DNA of 64,000 bases from Flavobacterium johnsoniae (GCF_030388325.1 NZ_CP103794.1:4774001-4838000), one strand, 5' to 3'; counted from the first letter of the stretch, positions 44,487 to 52,660 are shown. The notes: generated by a model not told the origin, from the letters alone. Numbers and translations are program-made.

Positions 44487-45773
44487 TTAATTCTGCTTAA
44501 ACAAAGGAGCTTCCAAAGCAACTTCCTTAACCGATTGTGTTTCGGCTACTTTTTTCAAAGCAATAATATAAGCAGCAATACGAGGCGTTACATCATGTTT
44601 TACTGCCACTCTAAAAACAGTTTCAAAACCTTTTTCTAAAATATCTTCCAGACGTTTATTAATCTGGTGAATTCTCCAAGACTCCAAAAGCGAATTTTGA
44701 AGCCACTCGAAATAAGAAACTGTAACACCGCCGGCATTGGCTAAAATATCAGGAACAACTAATATATTTTTATCATGTAAAATCTGATCTGCATCTGAAG
44801 AAACGGGACCGTTTGCACCTTCAACAATAATTCTGGCTTGAATATCTCCAGCATTTTTCTGTGTAATAACATCTTCTTTTGCAGCAGGAATCAACACATC
44901 AACATCCAAAAGCAATAAATCTTCATGTTTAATGGCAACCGAATTTGGGTAACCTTTTATGGTTTTATTATTCAAATTATAATATAAAATCAACTCCGGA
45001 ATATTGATTCCGTCAGGATTATAAAAAGCTTCTGAAACATCGCTTACTGCGACAATCTTCACTCCTTTTTCATACAGAAACAAAGCAGAATGTAAACCTA
45101 CATTTCCAAAACCTTGAATTGCCGCAGTTGCTCTCGCTGGTCTAATTTTTAGTTTTTGAAGCGCCAAAAGACTAATAATACTTACACCTCTTCCCGTTGC
45201 TTCAACTCTACCTAAAGATCCACCAGAATGAAGATGCTTTCCTGTAACAACGGCATGAATTGGTCTTCCATGCAAAAGCGAAAATTCGTCCATAAGCCAG
45301 CCCATTTCGTCTGGTCCCGTTCCCATGTCTGGAGCTGGAACATCTTTTTCTGGGCCAAAAATATCAGCTAAAGCTTTGGTGTAAGCTCTTGTAATTTTTT
45401 CTAATTCGGTTTTAGAGTGTTTTCTCGGATCGCAAATAATGCCGCCTTTTGCACCGCCAAAGGGAATTCCAGTTACAGCAGATTTCCAGGTCATCCAGGC
45501 GGCAAGTGCTTTTACCTCATCTAAATTTACAGCAGTATCATAACGAATTCCACCTTTAGAAGGCCCTAAAGCCGTATTATGAATTACGCGATAACCTTCA
45601 AAGTTCTGAACGTTTCCGTTGTCTAGAGTAATAGAAAAATTTACGGTAATTTGTTTTTCTGGGCGCTGCAACTTTTGACGAAGTGAATTGTCTAAGTTTA
45701 AAATATCTGCAGCGATATTAAAACGATCAATCATAGATTGAAACGGATTGTGTTTTATAATTTCTGAACTCAT
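44487..45773 (-). CDS. gdhA: Glutamate dehydrogenase (Glu/Leu/Phe/Val family)
   Basis: 428 residues, the normal length of hexameric NAD(P)-dependent glutamate dehydrogenases. MTWKSAVTGIPFGGAKGGI has the substrate-binding and catalytic lysines, APDMGTGPDEMGWLMDEFS follows, and the dinucleotide fold is AAIQGFGNVGLHSALFLYEKG near residue 220. It interconverts glutamate and 2-oxoglutarate plus ammonia. The long upstream region contains a terminator and two tiny peptide ORFs, which raises the possibility of attenuation-type control. Confidence 0.92.
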   Translation of the reverse strand: MSSEIIKHNPFQSMIDRFNIAADILNLDNSLRQKLQRPEKQITVNFSITLDNGNVQNFEGYRVIHNTALGPSKGGIRYDTAVNLDEVKALAAWMTWKSAVTGIPFGGAKGGIICDPRKHSKTELEKITRAYTKALADIFGPEKDVPAPDMGTGPDEMGWLMDEFSLLHGRPIHAVVTGKHLHSGGSLGRVEATGRGVSIISLLALQKLKIRPARATAAIQGFGNVGLHSALFLYEKGVKIVAVSDVSEAFYNPDGINIPELILYYNLNNKTIKGYPNSVAIKHEDLLLLDVDVLIPAAKEDVITQKNAGDIQARIIVEGANGPVSSDADQILHDKNILVVPDILANAGGVTVSYFEWLQNSLLESWRIHQINKRLEDILEKGFETVFRVAVKHDVTPRIAAYIIALKKVAETQSVKEVALEAPLFKQN

Positions 45774-45847
45774 AATATATAGTTTTTAGGTTTGGGTTAT
45801 CTTTTTATGTCTATTGAAAATCTTTATAAATAAAAGAGATTTTGCTT

Positions 45848-45928
45848 TTATCTCGTAAAACTGATGCAACACGGAATCTTTATGAGGCATCGGCGCATCA
45901 AAATTTTCATATTTCTATTGGTTCTCAT
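45848..45928 (-). CDS. Candidate 26-residue peptide upstream of gdhA
   Basis: ATG at 45928 to TAA at 45848: MRTNRNMKILMRRCLIKIP followed by CCISFTR. It lies 75 bases before the gdhA start and after the terminator hairpin. A Cys-Cys pair and four Met/Arg-rich positions are notable, but length alone makes a chance ORF possible. I know no family for it. Confidence 0.3.
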   Translation of the reverse strand: MRTNRNMKILMRRCLIKIPCCISFTR

Positions 45929-45949
45929 ATTTAGATTTTTTAACGATTC

Positions 45950-45983
45950 AAAAAAAAGCCTTTCATGGTGCAATGAAAGGCTA
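45950..45983 (-). terminator. Terminator/attenuator between leader peptide and gdhA
   Basis: Perfect 10-bp stem (45958-45967 with 45974-45983, loop ggtgca); on the minus strand it is followed by eight T. It lies 33 bases after the peptide ORF ending at 46016, and 185 bases before gdhA. It could end a short transcript or act as an attenuator. Confidence 0.82.
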
Positions 45984-46015
45984 AAAAAAAAAATAACTAA
46001 CAAGTACTTTCTCTA

Positions 46016-46105
46016 TTAACGCCATTTCAAAACGTGATTCAACATGCAGCACATCGCAAAGCTGCAATTGAAAGACATCATAATATTTCGGCTATAGTTT
46101 TTCAT
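46016..46105 (-). CDS. Candidate 29-residue Cys/Met-containing leader peptide
   Basis: ATG at 46105, TAA at 46016: MKNYSRNIMMSFNCSFAMCC followed by MLNHVLKWR. It follows a -7 element (TAGCTTTG) by only eight bases, so its message would be almost leaderless, and it is followed 33 bases later by a strong hairpin with a T-run. Three Cys and five Met codons, mostly clustered, suggest a leader peptide sensing Cys/Met (charged tRNA) supply. This is inference; no downstream sulfur gene is present, the next gene being gdhA. Confidence 0.45.
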   Translation of the reverse strand: MKNYSRNIMMSFNCSFAMCCMLNHVLKWR

Positions 46106-46113
46106 TGTTGAAG

Positions 46114-46121
46114 CAAAGCTA
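46114..46121 (-). promoter_or_regulatory. -7 element of the leader-peptide transcript
   Basis: TAGCTTTG on the minus strand matches TANNTTTG. A clear TTTG at the -33 spacing is not seen. Confidence 0.5.
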
Positions 46122-46231
46122 CAAAATTATATTTAAAAATTCTATAGAATTAGTCGAGTTTATTTTTAATAAATTTTAAATAAACTATTAAAACAGCTGT
46201 AAACTAAAGAATTACGACTTTAAAAATTTTA

Positions 46232-47083
46232 TTATAATTGCGAAAAAACTATAAAAACAACTGCAATTAAAGCCAAAAGCAGTCCCAAAATATTGGTTTT
46301 AGATAATTTTTCTTTGAAGAAAAAAGCACCGATAATTGTTCCTAAAATAATTACACCCATATTCATTCCTGCAAAAACTGTCGATGGGTTTTCTGAAAAT
46401 GCTTTGTGCGCCTTTAAGTAAAATAATATATTTCCGAAGTTAAAAATTCCGACGAACAGTCCGAAAGGAATATTTTTAACTGCTAAATTTTCTTTTGTTA
46501 CGAATGCTTTATACATAACAATAACCAGCGAAACTGCAAACGAAATCAGGAAAACCAAAAATAAGGAAGTCGTATAAGGCACAACAGTGTATAAAGCAAT
46601 TTTCTTAAATAGAATATCAACAATACCGAAACCAAACAAAACCATCGTTGGATAAATCCATTTATTTTCTTTGTTATCTGATGGCTTTTTCAATATAAAT
46701 AAAAGCGCTGCAAAACCAATTAGCACACCAATAACTTTATAAGTATTAAATGCTTCATTAAACAATAACCAAGCGGCAAGAATCGGGATAAAAAGCGATA
46801 ATCGTTGCGCGGCATCAGTTTTTGCGATTCCCATAAATTTTATAGAAAGTGCGAGAAATAGAAATACAATTGGAAGCAAGATTCCAACCGATGTATAAAC
46901 TTCTAAAGGCGCATTATTATCTAGCGCTTTTAGATCTGGACTAAACGTAAAATAGCAAAGCGTAATTGCCGTTATATAATTGAATGAAATAATTTGTGAT
47001 GGATTGGCTTCATATTTTCTAGAAATTTTGAATATAACACCAACAATAACACTGCAAAGAATACTTAATATAAGGAATAACAT
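46232..47083 (-). CDS. EamA/DMT-family transporter
   Basis: 283 residues with ten hydrophobic segments in two five-TM halves. LFLALSIKFMGIAKTDAAQRLSLFIPILAAWLLFNEAF, split over TM3-TM4, and the last helices GVIILGTIIGAFFFKEKLSKTNILGLLLALIAVVFI have the typical EamA pattern of a Lys/Glu-rich loop between helices. By family knowledge it moves small metabolites (amino acids, nucleotide sugars or similar); substrate unknown. A terminator lies 250 bases downstream, past the leader ORF. Confidence 0.85.
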   Translation of the reverse strand: MLFLILSILCSVIVGVIFKISRKYEANPSQIISFNYITAITLCYFTFSPDLKALDNNAPLEVYTSVGILLPIVFLFLALSIKFMGIAKTDAAQRLSLFIPILAAWLLFNEAFNTYKVIGVLIGFAALLFILKKPSDNKENKWIYPTMVLFGFGIVDILFKKIALYTVVPYTTSLFLVFLISFAVSLVIVMYKAFVTKENLAVKNIPFGLFVGIFNFGNILFYLKAHKAFSENPSTVFAGMNMGVIILGTIIGAFFFKEKLSKTNILGLLLALIAVVFIVFSQL

Positions 47084-47123
47084 AGATTTATTTTTGGACT
47101 GTAAAAGTAATCTTTTGTAAAAT

Positions 47124-47159
47124 AAAAAAGTCCAGCCGGTTTTAAAAAACCAGCTAGAC
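47124..47159 (-). terminator. Terminator after AAA ATPase gene
   Basis: Imperfect stem gtccagccggtttt / aaaaccagctagac (47130-47159) followed on the minus strand by a T-rich run; 30 bases after the AAA gene stop codon. Confidence 0.7.
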
Positions 47160-47188
47160 CAGATTAAAATTTTAAAGCAATTCTATTT

Positions 47189-48652
47189 TTAGAATTTGCT
47201 GATATAACTTCCGTAAATATCTCTAAACTGATTTCCTTTTGCAAATCTGTCTTTGCTTAACTTTCTATATTCTACCAATCCCCATAAAACAAATTCTTTC
47301 AAAAAATAAAGATCTTCTTTTGCAGTTTGAGGCTGGTATTTTTTTATTAAATCATCTAAAGGCGTTACTTCATCTAGAATACTTTTATAGTCTTTATCTG
47401 AAGCGTCGTCTAATAATTCGAAACCGCTTTCTGCAAAAAACCATTCTACAATATCAGAATAAGGTGTTTTTTCGTCTGGTTTTTCTAATTTTTCAATTTT
47501 TGGAAAATATTCTGGAAACAAAGTTCGAATTGCAGAACCAATTAAACTTTCAGCCACAACGTCTGCTCCCTCCTGCTCTCCTTCGTAAACCAATTCTACT
47601 TTTCCTGTAATTGCTGGAATTATTCCGATAAAGTCAGACAAACGTAAAGTTGTTTTATCAACGCCAGAAATTAAGGCGCGGCGTTCTGCTGTACTAATTA
47701 AGTTTTCAAAAGCGGTAATACTCATTCTGGCGCTTACTCCACTTTTGTTATCAATATATTCACTTTCGCGAGCTTCAAAACTAATTTGTTCTAAAATATC
47801 TCTTGCTAAACTCGGAACATAAACAATATCGGTTTGATTTTTATCTAATTTAGATTCTTGTTCTGTAATCGTTCTTGCAATGGCAATACTTTCTGGATAA
47901 TGCGTTAGAATCTGAGAACCAATTCTGTCTTTTAAAGGCGTTACAATACTTCCTCTATTAGTATAATCTTCTGGATTTGCAGTGAATACGAATTGCATGT
48001 CTAAAGGCATTCTCAATTTAAAACCTCTAATTTGAATATCGCCTTCTTGCAAAATATTAAATAACGCGACTTGAATTCTGGCTTGCAAATCGGGTAATTC
48101 GTTAATTACAAAAATACAGCGATTCGCTCTCGGAATCATTCCGAAATGAATTACACGATCGTCTGCATAAGACAATTTTAAATTAGCCGCTTTAATTGGG
48201 TCAACATCTCCAATTAAATCCGCAACTGTTACATCTGGAGTTGCCAGTTTCTCGAAGAAACGTTCGCTTCTATGTAACCATGAAATTGGAGTTTCATCGC
48301 TTTTTTCTGCAATTAAATCTTTTGCAAAACGAGAAATTGGGTTTAATGGATCGTCATTAATTTCTGAACCAGAAACATACGGAATATATTCGTCTAACAA
48401 TTCGATCATTTTACGAGCCAAACGCGTTTTCGCCTGTCCACGAAGTCCCAAAAGATTGATATTATGACGAGATAAAATAGCTCTTTCTAATTCTGGAATT
48501 ACCGTATTTTCGAAACCATGAACGCCTTCAAAAACTGGTTTCCCAGATTTAATTTTTTCACGGAGATTATTTCGTAATTCATCCTTTATGCTTGTACTTT
48601 TATATCCAGCGGCTTTTAATTGACCTAATGTCTTTATAGTATTTATTTCCAT
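47189..48652 (-). CDS. Mg-chelatase/MoxR-like AAA ATPase
   Basis: 487 residues from the ATG at 48652; a longer frame upstream is a repeat-containing gap and is rejected. Nucleotide-binding loop NLLGLRGQAKTRLARKM (GxxGxxKT variant), Walker B RCIFVINELPDL, sensor region FTANPEDYTNRGSIVTPLKDR. The length and these blocks fit the AAA subunit of the Mg-chelatase-like group. It is co-directional with a VWA-domain gene 88 bases upstream; such AAA-VWA pairs act as ATP-driven remodelling or metal-insertion machines in other systems. The target here is unknown. Confidence 0.85.
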   Translation of the reverse strand: MEINTIKTLGQLKAAGYKSTSIKDELRNNLREKIKSGKPVFEGVHGFENTVIPELERAILSRHNINLLGLRGQAKTRLARKMIELLDEYIPYVSGSEINDDPLNPISRFAKDLIAEKSDETPISWLHRSERFFEKLATPDVTVADLIGDVDPIKAANLKLSYADDRVIHFGMIPRANRCIFVINELPDLQARIQVALFNILQEGDIQIRGFKLRMPLDMQFVFTANPEDYTNRGSIVTPLKDRIGSQILTHYPESIAIARTITEQESKLDKNQTDIVYVPSLARDILEQISFEARESEYIDNKSGVSARMSITAFENLISTAERRALISGVDKTTLRLSDFIGIIPAITGKVELVYEGEQEGADVVAESLIGSAIRTLFPEYFPKIEKLEKPDEKTPYSDIVEWFFAESGFELLDDASDKDYKSILDEVTPLDDLIKKYQPQTAKEDLYFLKEFVLWGLVEYRKLSKDRFAKGNQFRDIYGSYISKF

Positions 48653-48740
48653 TGTATTGAAATATAGATTGTTTATTAATTGATTTGGCGCTTCGACTTC
48701 GCTCAGCGTGACAACTGCGACTGAAAACTGTGACTGAACA

Positions 48741-49859
48741 CTATCTGACTCTCTTCTTTCTATTTGTTTCGTAATCTTCAAAAATCATTTCGCCCAAACC
48801 TTTAATTCCGGTATAAAATGCTTTTCCTTGATTGGCTTCTGTAAACTGATTTACAAAACGCTGCAAATACGGATCTTTGGCAATCATAAAAGTGGTAATC
48901 GGAATATGAAGCTTTCTTGCTTGTTGAGCCTGCGTGTAGCATTTGTCTACAATATATTCGTCCAAACCATTACTATTCATATAATAAGAACCATCTCGCT
49001 CGCGAACGCAGCTTGGTTTTCCGTCGGTAATCATAAAAATTTGTTTGTTGGTATTTCGCTTTCTGCGAAGAATATCCATTGCAAGCTGTAAACCTGCAAC
49101 GGTATTAGTATGATACGGACCAACTTGCAAATAAGGCAAATCTTTAATCGGAATCGTCCAGGCATCATTTCCAAAAACCAAAATATCTAATGTGTCTTTT
49201 GGATATCGGGTTGTAATTAATTCTGCTAATGCCATAGCCACTTTTTTTGCTGGAGTAATTCGATCTTCTCCGTACAAGATCATACTGTGGCTAATGTCAA
49301 TCATCAAAACGGTACTCATTTGCGCTTTGTACTGAGCATCTTCAACAACCAAATCATTTTCGGTCAGCATGAAATTTTCGACACCGTTGTTAACTTGAGC
49401 ATTTCGAAGACTTTCAGTTAATGAAATTCTTTCTAAGCTATCTCCAAAATTAAATTCGCGGAATTCGCCTGTATGTTCATCACCATTTCCAGCATATTTT
49501 GTTTTATGATTTCCGTTTCCAGAACGTTTCAGATTTCCGAAAATTTGATCCAAAGCTTGTTGTCTGATGGCTCTTTCGGTTTTTGCAGTAATTCCTAAAC
49601 CAGAACTTCCATCGCCTTTTACTTCATCTCTGATGTAACCTTTTTTCTTCAGATCTTCAATAAAATCGTCTATAGTGTAGTTCTCGTCGGTAAGTTTATA
49701 TTCTATATCCAGTTCCCGAAGCCAACTAATTGCTTCATCAAAATCACCCGAAGTATGAGTGATCAGCTCTTTAAAAATCGTAAAAAGTTTGTCAAACGGA
49801 GACTGAAAAGGAGCTTCGTAAGTCTTAAAATAAAAGCCTTTTTTAAATTCGTTTTTCAT
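48741..49859 (-). CDS. VWA-domain protein paired with AAA ATPase
   Basis: 372 residues. The C-terminal half is a von Willebrand A domain with the metal-ion-dependent adhesion site DISHSM (in MSTVLMIDISHSMILYGE) and the later Thr/Asp positions (FMITDGKPS). The N-terminal half is helical and charged (TERAIRQQALDQIFGNLKRSG). By family knowledge it partners the AAA protein encoded downstream, as in Mg-chelatase-like BchD/BchI or MoxR systems. No chlorophyll or B12 genes are near, so a chelatase reaction is not implied. Confidence 0.85.
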   Translation of the reverse strand: MKNEFKKGFYFKTYEAPFQSPFDKLFTIFKELITHTSGDFDEAISWLRELDIEYKLTDENYTIDDFIEDLKKKGYIRDEVKGDGSSGLGITAKTERAIRQQALDQIFGNLKRSGNGNHKTKYAGNGDEHTGEFREFNFGDSLERISLTESLRNAQVNNGVENFMLTENDLVVEDAQYKAQMSTVLMIDISHSMILYGEDRITPAKKVAMALAELITTRYPKDTLDILVFGNDAWTIPIKDLPYLQVGPYHTNTVAGLQLAMDILRRKRNTNKQIFMITDGKPSCVRERDGSYYMNSNGLDEYIVDKCYTQAQQARKLHIPITTFMIAKDPYLQRFVNQFTEANQGKAFYTGIKGLGEMIFEDYETNRKKRVR

Positions 49860-49965
49860 AAATCTAAAATTACATCTTTTTAGAATTATGAAAAACGAAT
49901 CTTTTATTAATTTTTAGTTAAAATATTCAACTAAAAACCGAAGTTAACAATGTTAGATATGTTAA

Positions 49966-50346
49966 TTATTCAAACTTTCCATCCAAATAATACCACACTC
50001 CATTTTCAAATTTAAAAGTTGAAAATTCGTAATGTATTTGCGGCTTGTTATTTGAATCTAAAAAGTAAGCTTTGAATTCGACCGTATTTTCAGTAAAACT
50101 CAGAATTTCTAATTTGTGCCATTTATTAGAAACTGCCCATCTTAAAATTTCAGGTTTCGAATAATATTTTCTTTCCGAAACATAAGTGGTTTCTAAAAGA
50201 TAATCAGCATTATGAGTTGTATATGCAGAATATCTAGAACGCATTAAAGCTAATGCTGAAGATGCTTTTTGATTGTCTTTCAAATACAATCCGCAGCAAT
50301 TTTCAAAAGGCAATCCAGTATCGCAAAAACATTTTTTATTCTCCAT
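49966..50346 (-). CDS. YchJ-family SEC-C motif protein
   Basis: About 126 residues from the ATG at 50346 (an in-frame ATG at 50364 is also possible). It begins with the zinc-binding SEC-C motif CFCDTGLPFENCCGLYL, then the YchJ core LALMRSRYSAYTTHNADYLLETTY and a cystatin/NTF2-like domain ending VWYYLDGKFE. Function is unknown beyond a likely zinc-binding role. The start overlaps the stop codon of the gene upstream, implying translational coupling. Confidence 0.85.
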   Translation of the reverse strand: MENKKCFCDTGLPFENCCGLYLKDNQKASSALALMRSRYSAYTTHNADYLLETTYVSERKYYSKPEILRWAVSNKWHKLEILSFTENTVEFKAYFLDSNNKPQIHYEFSTFKFENGVWYYLDGKFE

Positions 50347-50569
50347 CGACAGGTTCTTCTCCATTAATTTTAACGTGAAGCTGGTTCAATAAAACCTGAT
50401 AACGCGTAATTTCTCTTACTTCTTCATCTTCTTCAGCAAAATCAATCATTTCGTCAAGTGTTTCACTTACTTCTAAAAGTTTATTATTGGCTTCTCTATC
50501 ATTTTTTGCAGCGATTAAATCTATAATTTCTTGTACGCTTGCTTTTAGTGTTTCGAATTTACTATTCAT
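50336..50569 (-). CDS. Small conserved helical acidic protein
   Basis: 77 residues from the ATG at 50569, entirely helical and acidic (SVQEIIDLIAAKNDREANNK, ETLDEMIDFAEEDEEVREITRYQVLLNQLHVKI). I do not recognise it. It overlaps the start of the ychJ-like gene by 11 bases, and a perfect palindrome separates it from the upstream 48-residue gene. Confidence 0.6.
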   Translation of the reverse strand: MNSKFETLKASVQEIIDLIAAKNDREANNKLLEVSETLDEMIDFAEEDEEVREITRYQVLLNQLHVKINGEEPVDGE

Positions 50570-50586
50570 TTCTTTTTTAGTTTCAG

Positions 50587-50642
50587 GTTTCAAGTTTTAG
50601 GTTTCAGGTTCAACTTGGAACGTAAAACCTAAAACTTGAAAC
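50587..50642. repeat. Palindrome of the TTTCAAGTTTTAGG family
   Basis: Perfect 18-bp arms (50587-50604 with 50625-50642, beginning gtttcaagttttagg) between two genes of one apparent operon. Without a T-run on the minus strand, it may be a processing or attenuation structure. Relatives without symmetry are at about 30924-30950 and 51673-51700. Confidence 0.8.
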
Positions 50643-50648
50643 AATAAT

Positions 50649-50795
50649 TTATTCTTCGTTTTTACTTTCGTTGAATTTCTTTATGATTTCCTTTAATTTT
50701 TCTTTTCTGGAAATTTCAGCTTGTTTTGCTTTTGCTTGGGCTTTGTGCAACTTATCGTTGTGCTTTTTGATATTCTTTTCGTTATTGCGTCCCAT
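50649..50795 (-). CDS. 48-residue highly charged conserved peptide
   Basis: MGRNNEKNIKKHNDKLHKAQ followed by AKAKQAEISRKEKLKEIIKKFNESKNEE, one continuous charged helix, rich in Lys. Its ATG overlaps the stop codon of the gene upstream (TAATG), a coupling that supports it being translated. The role is unknown; composition fits a nucleic-acid- or ribosome-associated peptide. Confidence 0.6.
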   Translation of the reverse strand: MGRNNEKNIKKHNDKLHKAQAKAKQAEISRKEKLKEIIKKFNESKNEE

Positions 50796-51337
50796 TATAC
50801 TTCTCTTTTAATTTGTTCTAATGTTTTTTCTGTGAAAATCAATTCTTTGATAATTTGTTTTCGCAAATCGTCAATATCATCATAATCGAAATATTTTGCC
50901 CAATTGGTCAGTTGCTGCAGATTTCTTATTTGTTTTAAACGTTTTGTTGTTTCAAAACTTGTTCTTAAAACTGCTTTTCCATCATATTCTGGATTATTTT
51001 TATGCTCGTAATTCGCAAGACTATTTTCGAAATCGGCTTTAATATAATACAGTTTTTCTTCGGCATTATCTGGATAAAATTCACTCCATTTTGCAAAACC
51101 AATTTTCGTTTTAGATTCTGTTTCTGGATTAAGGGCAATTAAACGCCATTTACTATTTGCCAACCTTCCCCAATGATTAGAAACACGATACATTCCTACT
51201 TCTGTATAATAATAGGCACTTCCTGCTTTACTTTCAAATTGTTTTTTCAAACCGACAATTGCTTCTGGAAGTACTTCATGAAAAGCACAAAAGGTATTTT
51301 TAAAAGAATTAGGATGTGGTTTAAAGTTTTTCTGCAT
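50795..51337 (-). CDS. Conserved flavobacterial protein of unknown function
   Basis: 180 residues, no signal or TM. Stretches GSAYYYTEVGMYRVSNHWGRLANSKWRLIAL and AKWSEFYPDNAEEKLYYIKAD are aromatic-rich; the C-terminus is helical and ends IFTEKTLEQIKREV. I do not recognise it. It opens the operon of four genes going left (48-residue peptide, 77-residue protein, YchJ-like). Its -7 element ends only four bases before the ATG, so the message may be leaderless. Confidence 0.65.
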   Translation of the reverse strand: MQKNFKPHPNSFKNTFCAFHEVLPEAIVGLKKQFESKAGSAYYYTEVGMYRVSNHWGRLANSKWRLIALNPETESKTKIGFAKWSEFYPDNAEEKLYYIKADFENSLANYEHKNNPEYDGKAVLRTSFETTKRLKQIRNLQQLTNWAKYFDYDDIDDLRKQIIKELIFTEKTLEQIKREV

Positions 51338-51341
51338 TTTG

Positions 51342-51349
51342 CAAATATA
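51342..51349 (-). promoter_or_regulatory. -7 element directly before the 180-residue gene
   Basis: TATATTTG on the minus strand, four bases before the ATG at 51337. Confidence 0.5.
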
Positions 51350-51390
51350 CTCAGTTTGAAGAGAACTCCATAAAACAATCCATAATTGCT

Positions 51391-51398
51391 TACCTTTG
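51391..51398 (+). promoter_or_regulatory. -7 element of the 81-residue gene
   Basis: TACCTTTG matches TANNTTTG, 25 bases before the ATG at 51424; divergent from the promoter at 51349-51342. Confidence 0.5.
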
Positions 51399-51423
51399 CT
51401 TCTTAATTTAAAAACATAAAATC

Positions 51424-51669
51424 ATGTCTAAAGATACACAAGAAAAAATGCCGCAAAAAGGAGTTTACACTGGCATTATAGAAAAAGATGAAAACAACAA
51501 TTATTTCTGTGGCGAATATCTTTTAGATTATAAAATGGTTCAAACGAAATTTAATGTCGGTGATTGGATTACTATAAAATCTGTTATTGAAAACCCAAGC
51601 GACATGAGCTACGATAAATATCCTAAAAAATCAAGAAACTTCGATAAGGCGAATCATAAGCCTGAGTAG
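51424..51669 (+). CDS. Small conserved hypothetical protein
   Basis: 81 residues: GVYTGIIEKDENNNYFCGEYLL, then KFNVGDWITIKSVIENPSDMSYDKYPKKSRNFD, split over a beta-rich middle. I do not recognise it. It has its own -7 element and stands alone, divergent from the preceding operon. Confidence 0.55.
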   Translation: MSKDTQEKMPQKGVYTGIIEKDENNNYFCGEYLLDYKMVQTKFNVGDWITIKSVIENPSDMSYDKYPKKSRNFDKANHKPE

Positions 51670-51723
51670 TTTTTTTGTTTCAAGTTTCAGGTTCCAAGTT
51701 TTTTTTGTTGGAACGCGTAATTT

Positions 51724-51850
51724 TTAACGCAAAGAACGCTAAGGCTCTTTTTACTGAATGCTATACATTGAGAATATTTAAGTTCGCAAAGCTTTATGTT
51801 GACAAAGCTTTGCGAACTTTGCGTAAACCTTAGCGTACTTTGCGGTAAAA
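51724..51850. repeat. Nested CGCAAAG-type palindrome, second copy
   Basis: Diverged copy of the element at 30760-30903: imperfect outer arms (aacgcaaagaacgctaagg and ccttagcgtactttgcgg) with perfect inner 15-bp arms at 51781-51795 and 51804-51818. It fills most of the gap between the 81-residue gene and the KTSC gene. Confidence 0.85.
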
Positions 51851-51913
51851 TAAACTTACAGTTAACTTTCTTTAATATTTTTTCCATCAAAACTAAAAAG
51901 TTAAAAAAAAGTG

Positions 51914-51921
51914 TACCTTTG
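51914..51921 (+). promoter_or_regulatory. -7 element of the J-domain/KTSC gene
   Basis: TACCTTTG, a full TANNTTTG match, about 70 bases before the ATG. Confidence 0.5.
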
Positions 51922-51991
51922 CAAAAAATTTGTCGATTTGAACTAATTAATATCGATTTCAAACTAATAGACAAGTAGTTACCTTTTATTT

Positions 51992-52432
51992 ATGAAAAAA
52001 ATAGTTGAATACCGCAAGTTACTAAACGTAGAGAAAACTGCAGAGTTAAAAGATTTAAAAACAATTTATCGTAATGCGATGAAAGAATCTCATCCAGATA
52101 AATTCGTTGGAGATGACGCTGGTCTGAAAGCTGCAGAAGAAAAAAGTAAAACAATCATCGAAGCTTACCATTTCTTAGTAAGCATTCATCCTGATACTAT
52201 TAAACTTAACTTACCTGAGTACACTGAAACAATTTCAACTTGTACAATTACAGATTTTAAATTTGTTGAAGGACGTTTAATTATTGATTTTTCTAACGGA
52301 AGTGTTTACGAATACATCAGTGTTCCAAAAGCAACTTACGTGAAAATGGTAAATGCTGATTCTCCTGCAAGATTTGCAAAAAGACATATTTTAAATTCTT
52401 TTACTTGGAGAAAGAAAACAAACCAAGAATAG
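51992..52432 (+). CDS. J-domain-like protein with C-terminal KTSC domain
   Basis: 146 residues. Residues about 5-62 look like a J-domain (YRKLLNVEKTAELKDLKTIYR, HPD in ESHPDKFVGDD). The C-terminal about 60 residues are a KTSC domain (LIIDFSNGSVYEYISVPKATYVKMVNADSPARFAKRHI, split over two segments). By family knowledge J-domains stimulate Hsp70; KTSC domains are of unknown function, found next to lysyl-tRNA-synthetase-like and phage proteins. It has its own promoter and a terminator just downstream. Confidence 0.78.
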   Translation: MKKIVEYRKLLNVEKTAELKDLKTIYRNAMKESHPDKFVGDDAGLKAAEEKSKTIIEAYHFLVSIHPDTIKLNLPEYTETISTCTITDFKFVEGRLIIDFSNGSVYEYISVPKATYVKMVNADSPARFAKRHILNSFTWRKKTNQE

Positions 52433-52453
52433 TTTTAAAAACACTATATTTAC

Positions 52454-52486
52454 AAAAAAGCACTCAATTAAACGAGTGCTTTTTTT
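52454..52486 (+). terminator. Terminator after KTSC gene
   Basis: Perfect 12-bp stem aaaaaagcactc / gagtgctttttt (52454-52465 with 52474-52485). Confidence 0.88.
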
Positions 52487-52652
52487 ATATCTAAAAATTA
52501 AAAATTTGAATATAATGATTTCAAATAAGTTTTGTGATGATAGTTTCAAATCAATTAAAGCGAACAAACACGCTGATTATATGCATTTTAAACCTAAAAA
52601 AACTATAACAAAATTTTAGGTTACAAAATTCTGTATGTTTTATATTTTTAGA

Positions 52653-52660
52653 TACTTTTG
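52653..52660 (+). promoter_or_regulatory. -7 element of the TlpA-like gene
   Basis: TACTTTTG matches TANNTTTG, 33 bases before the ATG. Confidence 0.5.

Noticed and set aside
12351..51860. CRISPR array
   Set aside because: Short-period repeats are abundant but none has regular repeat-spacer spacing with unique spacers, and no cas genes are present.
51913..51922. GTACCTTTGC resembles the CTnDOT core attachment sequence GTANNTTTGC
   Set aside because: The same string is explained by the -7 promoter box TANNTTTG; no element boundary or integrase is nearby.
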